This document shows, in pieces, positions 58,879-64,000 of a stretch of DNA of 64,000 nucleotides. The translations under genes were made by a program, and so were the position numbers. The DNA lies in contig OY540816.1 in the NCBI GenBank assembly GCA_961205875.1, forward strand, positions 4,164,701-4,228,700, written 5' to 3'. The stretch's first letter is position 1; the number at the start of each line of letters is the position of its first letter. The notes under the pieces were generated by a model. That model searched no databases, was not told the DNA's origin, and saw nothing but the letters and a program-made list of their open reading frames with translations. Origin of the DNA: Sialis fuliginosa. Taxonomy: Eukaryota > Arthropoda > Insecta > Megaloptera > Sialidae.

Positions 58879-59239
58879 GTTATATCTGAACCGTTCAGAA
58901 GTCAAAACGACTAATGTTTTATAAATATAGTTTCAATTTATAAAAAAATGAAATATTTAACGATTTCTTTTGGAAAGTACTGGAGTCTGATAAAATAGCA
59001 ACTGAGTGTTTTTGAAAATGCTTGCTAGCTAGTAATTTGCTGGCTCCTTTATAATACCGGGCATAAGTATAGAGCAAAAAAAACAACAAAAAAAGGTATG
59101 TGAAGTTGAATAATTTTCTTAAAATAACCCCTGCAATTTTCAATAATTATATAATAATTTAATTGCACAAATATATAAGTACTATAAACGACGAGTACTT
59201 CTTTATCTAACAAATGAGATTAAAAATATCTGTATTTGT
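58879..59239. other. AT-rich DNA with a PIF-like MITE end
   Basis: 59005-59063 matches the right end of the TGCCCGG PIF-like MITE and stops at TAA. Nothing else seen. Confidence 0.5.
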
Positions 59240-59700
59240 TTGGTGGTACATGGAGAAAGGTATACACCGCGCGGCAGAAATTTTCATTCGGTATTTTAGA
59301 TTTAACAGCATTTTTAAGATTAGGGCCCAATTCTGACCATTTGTAGGCCTTATAGCACCGAAGTCCCTACATAAAAAATTCTGCCATTATGTTTTTATGT
59401 AAGTATACGTCCAAATAAACATTTTGCACCAGGTCTGATCCGGTTGTTATCTGATTTTTTTGGGTCGAAATTTTGAGAGGCCCCTGTAATTAAACCCCTA
59501 CGCAAAAATTTCTGCCGTATATCCAAAACATCTTTAATTGGGGTCTACTATAAGCAACCGTCTCATTCAAACGGTTGTTACGTGATTTTTTTGTGTGTAT
59601 TTTTCGTGGGCCCTATCTATTAAATCCCTACAAGCTGGTGGACCGGACTCATCGTCCGAGCTTTGCCTGAGTGAGTACTTCAAAAAAACCAAGACGGCAG
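59240..59700. repeat. Diverged about 130-bp direct repeats with a hairpin
   Basis: CCCTACATAAAAAATTCTGCC (59364), CCCCTACGCAAAAATTTCTG (59495) and TCCCTACAAG (59625) are spaced about 130 bp, with CCGGTTGTTATCTGATTTTT-like segments between. It ends in a perfect hairpin CGGAC-TCATC-GTCCG near 59645. No family recognised. Confidence 0.45.
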
Positions 59701-60171
59701 ATGGTTGTTAAATCTACACCGATTTTGCAGCTGACTCCTATACTATATACATGCTATTTTTTATGCGGTCCTTCAATAGGTACACACATTTTTTTGTTTA
59801 ATAAATCTAAATCTGCATTAAAAAATCTGAAAAAATGATGTAAGCTTCATTGGATTAAAGTGAAAATTTTTTTCTCATAAACTTTTTTTTAAAATCAATA
59901 GTTTTGAAGATAAAAAATATTTTAACTTTAAAAATAGCGAAAAATTCGTATATTTGTGATTTTTTTTCTCGGAAACTAATTGTTCAATCAGAATAAATCA
60001 AAAACAAAAAGAATCAGCCAACTTTAAACTATAACTAGATTTTTTTCATTTTGATTATTACTGTAATTAAATGTAAAAACTTCATTAGAGCCTAACTCAC
60101 TCTTTGCGCCGTAAATTGATATTTATAGTATACTCGAAATAACTGTAATCCGCTCGCCTATTAGCTGCGTT
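59701..60171. other. AT-rich DNA
   Basis: No gene or bounded repeat recognised. Confidence 0.45.
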
Positions 60172-61379
60172 CAGTGGCGTATTTACAATGGGGCCATGGG
60201 GGTCATGGCCTAGGGCGGAAGACTGAGGGGGTGGCAGATTCTTTAGTTTCTTTTAAAACAAAAAATTAGTGTAGTGAGACTAAAAAAAAATATCTGCCTT
60301 GGGAACCACGGGACTTTCTTATACCTAACCTAACCTAACAGTGAATTGTATACGTGATTCTTTGTTTATTAAAACATCTATAACAAACTAACAAGAAAGA
60401 ACGAAATGAATAATTTTATATTTATATAAACAAGTGATTTTTTTTAACGTAATAACTGAAAACGGATGTTTACTCTTGTAAATTTTTGGATTTCTGAATT
60501 ATTTTTGAAATAAGAAAAAAATGTTTTAGATAAAAAATGTCGAGTATGTTATTATCTATAATTTATTCCCCATATATTTTTTTCCAACATTTATGATTTA
60601 GCCAGAAAGAATTTTTTTATGTAATTATTTAGATTCACCTACACAGTTCACTCTCAGTATTACGTATAAGAAAGTCCCATGTTACCTACGGCAAATACAC
60701 ACACTGTTCAATCTCTGCAATACGTATAAGAAAGTCCCATGACACTCATGGCAGATATTTCTCCTCTGTTATGAACCATTTGAATTATAATATTTTTTTT
60801 TTTCAAAAATTCGTTTTTACGAAAAAATAAATAGAACATAAATTATAAATATAGATATTACCTACATTTTTTAACTTGACCATTTTTCTCTATTTCGCAC
60901 TGTTTCAGAGTAATTCGAAAAATTAAAAAATCGACGTAGGTAAACATCCGTATCCGGTTGAAAGATCGTTTTCAAAAATAGGACGTTTTCTTCCCAGCCA
61001 AAAATTAATCTTAAATATAAAATATCAAACTTCTACGATTTGTCGTATTTGAGTTACAGCGCTTACAGACAGACAGACAGACACACAGACATCATGGCGA
61101 AAATAGTCAGAATGGATTCAGGGAAGGTCAAAATAGATAATTCCGTCAAAATCCGGAGTTCGAAAAAAATCGGCTTCACTATACTTACTTATACTAATGT
61201 ATATTTCATATACATGGTATAAGAAGGTAAAAAAGGTTTTTAATTTATATTATATTTTGTGCTACATCATAAAAACCGTTATCACTTTTCTTCTATCAAA
61301 AAGAAATTATATTTTCCCTTAGTAGAGGGGCGGCAATTTTTTTTTGCCCAGGGCGGCAATTAACGTAAATACGTCACTG
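60172..61379. mobile_element. hAT element, interrupted (1208 bp)
   Basis: Exact 8-bp duplication GCTGCGTT (60164-60171, 61380-61387). Ends CAGTGGCGTATTTACAATGG and the mirror of CAGTGACGTATTTACGTTA. Both subterminal parts contain GGGCGG/GGCGGCAA. Filled mostly by the unit at 60310-61230. Confidence 0.85.
60310..61230. mobile_element. GGGACTTTCTTATAC / CAGACAGA element, copy 2 (nested)
   Basis: Starts GGGACTTTCTTATACC; contains two inverted copies of the end (near 60665 and 60725); ends near CATGGTATAAGAAGGT. Shares the ATAGTCAGAATGGATTCAGG and TCCGTCAAAATCCGGAGTT segments with 36550-37335. Confidence 0.6.
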
Positions 61380-62044
61380 GCTGCGTTACCGAAGACAGGT
61401 AAGTATTGTTTATCATTCATTTGTTCATATAATATAATCCAAACTTTCGTGGTGGTCATCCATCTACACGTCAGGAAATGTTGGAACCGTCTAGTTTAGA
61501 AATTTGTTTATACAATAGACTCGAAAACGTGTTTAAATATAAAAATAGTCATTGCTGATTTAATGATGATACTAATTATAGAATCTACACGATTCTATTT
61601 CATTTATCTTAAGTTACATTTTCTGACTTAAAATATCAAGTTGAAGTCGAAGCAATTTATTATTTATGTCAAAAAAATCGACACTTAATTTATTTTATAG
61701 TTGTTTGTTTAAATTGACTTTTATATAAGTATTTTGAAGTGTTTTTATATGTTTTTTTATTTGTGTGTCATTTTTAAGATTTTTGAAATTTTATTTTGAA
61801 TAGTTTAATTTTAAATGATATTAGGTAGGATTTTTAGTTATTTGAGCGTTAGTAGTTAGAATGTTAATTGTACCTAATAGGCATTTTTTTGAGTTAAAAA
61901 TTATAACAATGCAGTACTTATAATATAATATAATCTAAAATATATATACTATATGTAAATATTTGATTTATTGGTAAGTACATATTGTTTAATACATATA
62001 ATTTTAATAGAAAATTGACTTAATTAATATTTTGTGTATATATT
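61380..62044. other. AT-rich intergenic DNA
   Basis: No gene or bounded repeat recognised. Confidence 0.45.
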
Positions 62045-62670
62045 AGGGTGTTTATTTTATTTTATTGTTATTTTTATTATTTCGGTCCCATTGGCTTATG
62101 TTTTAGCATTGGATTAAAAGTTAATTCTCCCAAAATTTCAGGCTCATAGATCAAACTTGTGAGTGGCGCAAACCGAGTCTTTTTCCTATTTGATTAACAT
62201 GAGAAAAATTACTTTTTTATTAATGTGTGAATATCTCGTTGAAAAATTTATTTATTTTAATTTCCTACAGAAGCATATTATAGAGAATTTAATTTCTTAC
62301 AAAAAATATCCGAAGTGCTGAATTCATAGATCCAGTATTTTTAAAGATATGTTTGTTTAAACATTATCATAAAAAGTAAAATCCAATTTTTATGATAATT
62401 TTTAAACAAACATTTTTTAAAATTTATTGGATTTATGAATTGAGCACTTAATTCTCTACAAAATATTTCTCTGAGAAATTTTGAAAAAAAAAATTTTCAA
62501 CGAGCTATTCACGCATAAGTAAAAAAGTAATTTTTTCATGTTAATCAAATGATGGGAAAAAGACTCGGTTTGCGCCGTTCACACGTTTGATCTATGTCTG
62601 AAATTTTGGGACAATTAACCTTTGATCCAATGCTAAAACATAGGCGAATGGGATCGAAAAAAGAAACCCT
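62045..62670. mobile_element. Palindromic element (AGGGT... ends)
   Basis: Arms about 62081-62235 and 62455-62670 are inverted copies, sharing CTATGTTTTAGCATTGGAT and GACTCGGTTTGCGCC or mirrors. The left end AGGGTGTTTATTTT and right mirror AGGGTTTCTTTTTT are weak. No coding. Confidence 0.68.
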
Positions 62671-62835
62671 CTCGAGGGTTAAATTTTACATTTAGATACT
62701 ATCTCCTTCTTCGGGATTTTCTAGCTACGTAATAAAAAAAATGACTTTCAGTGATGATCTTTGAAGAGAGAATTATTATAAAAATACATACTATAAGTAT
62801 GTATATATTTAAATAATTATTTATAGAATACTTTA

Positions 62836-62993
62836 AAGCAGTGGCGTAGATAGGGGGGGTGGGGGATCAAGATGATCAATCACCCCCCATGAGCCTACAT
62901 TATGAGAAAACTCAAAAACATTTTTGAACTGAGAGACAATTTTTGAAACTTTTTTTTTTTTTTAGTAATAAAGGGTACACTAACTACAGTTTA
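62836..62993. other. hAT left-end relic with G/C runs
   Basis: CAGTGGCGTAGATAGGGGGG is a typical hAT end followed by CACCCCCCATGAGCC; no right end identified. Confidence 0.4.
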
Positions 62994-63017
62994 TCCTTAA
63001 TATATATAAAGCTCAAC

Positions 63018-63056
<39 letters not shown>

Positions 63057-63884
63057 CGTTAGTTACCTTATCACTCGAGAACCACTTATCCGATTTACGA
63101 GTTTTTTTTTTAATTCATAGGTACGTTCTCTGGCCAGGTTATAGGCTATATTTTTTTACGTTAGGTAACATAACAACAAAGCAGTGACGATAATAGTAAA
63201 TCAAGTCGGAAAAAATTTTGCCGTCGACGCGCTGTTTTGTAATACGCTGCCTAAACCGTTCAATATAGAACAAAATAATGTATTAAAGAATTGTGTAGAA
63301 TCAAAAGTTCTACAATTAAGTCAGCGACACGATATGTCTAACTTTTATATTTAAGCCACAATGACTGCTTTTATGTTACAAAAAAAACATAAAATATTTG
63401 GGTTTTGTTTACATGGACTTATGACCTGCAAAACATTAATCCTTATCGAAATAAATGATTTCATCGTCATAAGTACTTAATGTAGATATAGTTTGCCATT
63501 TACAGCATCCAATTTGGTCGTATAGTTTAGAAAATATCTTAAAATATATTTATAAAGGTAACATTTTAAATGTATGGTGTCGTGCCGCATCGAAGCGATG
63601 TACATCAGACTGGATTCGCTTACGTTCGGTAGATATTCGGAGTCCCTCGGCTGACGTTTGAGTTAATTTTGTTTTCAATAATTAACATTTAAATTTAAAC
63701 AGAACACAAATTATTTGTACTTTTTTCTTCTGATTCGTTTTTGTTAGGTAATTTAGGTATTGATAAATTATTATTACAATAATAACTAATCGTGTTTGTA
63801 CTTAATTAATTAAACTATATTTTTCAAAAATCCTAAACAATAATTCCGTAGTCTACGCGAGCGAAGCCGCGTGGGCCCAGCTAG
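62994..63884 (+). mobile_element. Helitron, family 1, copy 3
   Basis: A|TCCTTAATATATATAAAGC at the 5' end, a run of CTGT tetramers, a GC-rich hairpin (CGCG-AGCGAAGC-CGCG) and terminal CTAG|T. Collinear with 608-1616 and 12826-13673 (shared ATGACTGCTTTTATGTTACA region in two copies). No Rep/helicase. Confidence 0.8.
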
Positions 63885-64000
63885 TATAACCATATGATAA
63901 AAAAAAGGTCATTCAATTCAAAATTATAATAATAATTTTTTTTTATTTTGCATATTTTGGGGGCCCCCGAACTTTATTTTTTTTATGTATCCCCCCCCCC
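63885..64000. other. AT-rich DNA ending in a C-run
   Basis: The window ends in ten Cs after GGGGGCCCCCGAACTT. Nothing else recognised. Confidence 0.4.

Noticed and set aside
59638-59690. Possible hammerhead-type ribozyme because of the hairpin and a GATGAGTCC on the minus strand
   Set aside because: The conserved CTGATGA and GAAA core parts are not both present in the right order.

Overview
The window looks like a piece of an AT-rich arthropod, almost certainly insect, nuclear genome. Three exons on the minus strand encode innexins, the invertebrate gap-junction proteins. Nearly everything else is transposable elements: Helitrons, hAT elements, Tc1/mariner- and pogo-like elements, PIF/Harbinger-like MITEs, many foldback elements and one intact Ty3/gypsy retrotransposon. 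I cannot fix the order or species from sequence alone.

Host genes. An innexin gene enters from the left edge, reading leftwards. Exon 2 (1666-1910) and exon 1 (8697-8889) are joined by a 6.8-kb intron packed with transposons. At 49244-49600, same strand, is a second innexin first exon that reads like shaking-B (Inx8). Both N-terminal units end at the same place in the fold (just after the KYYQWV helix), in phase 0, at a good GT donor. They could be two tandem paralogues or two alternative first-exon sets of one shakB-like gene whose common exons lie left of the window.

Retrotransposon. 41979-46543 (minus strand) is a complete Ty3/gypsy element of the CsRn1 type. It has 217-bp LTRs that I read as identical, a 4-bp target duplication, a tRNA-Trp primer-binding site, a gag with the rare CHCC zinc knuckle, and an uninterrupted pol (protease, RT, RNase H, integrase, GPY/F). 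It is the only large intact gene set here and looks very recently inserted.

Other layout. 1-1.6 kb: Helitron. 2-8.7 kb: innexin intron with nested elements. 9-17 kb: mariner fossil, Helitrons, small hAT elements. 18-32.5 kb: long inverted-repeat elements, including a three-level nest (28877-31039). 32.6-36.0 kb: a 3.4-kb palindromic element with short tandem arrays at its ends and a 408-bp tandem repeat inside. 36-41.9 kb: nested hAT elements and MITEs. 46.5-49.2 kb: MITEs and a pogo-like element. 50-64 kb: palindromic repeats, a dispersed 0.7-0.8-kb family, hAT elements and a third copy of the first Helitron family.

I saw no bacterial operon, CRISPR array, rRNA or convincing functional tRNA. 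Boundaries of elements with target duplications are exact to the base; others are approximate because I aligned by eye.
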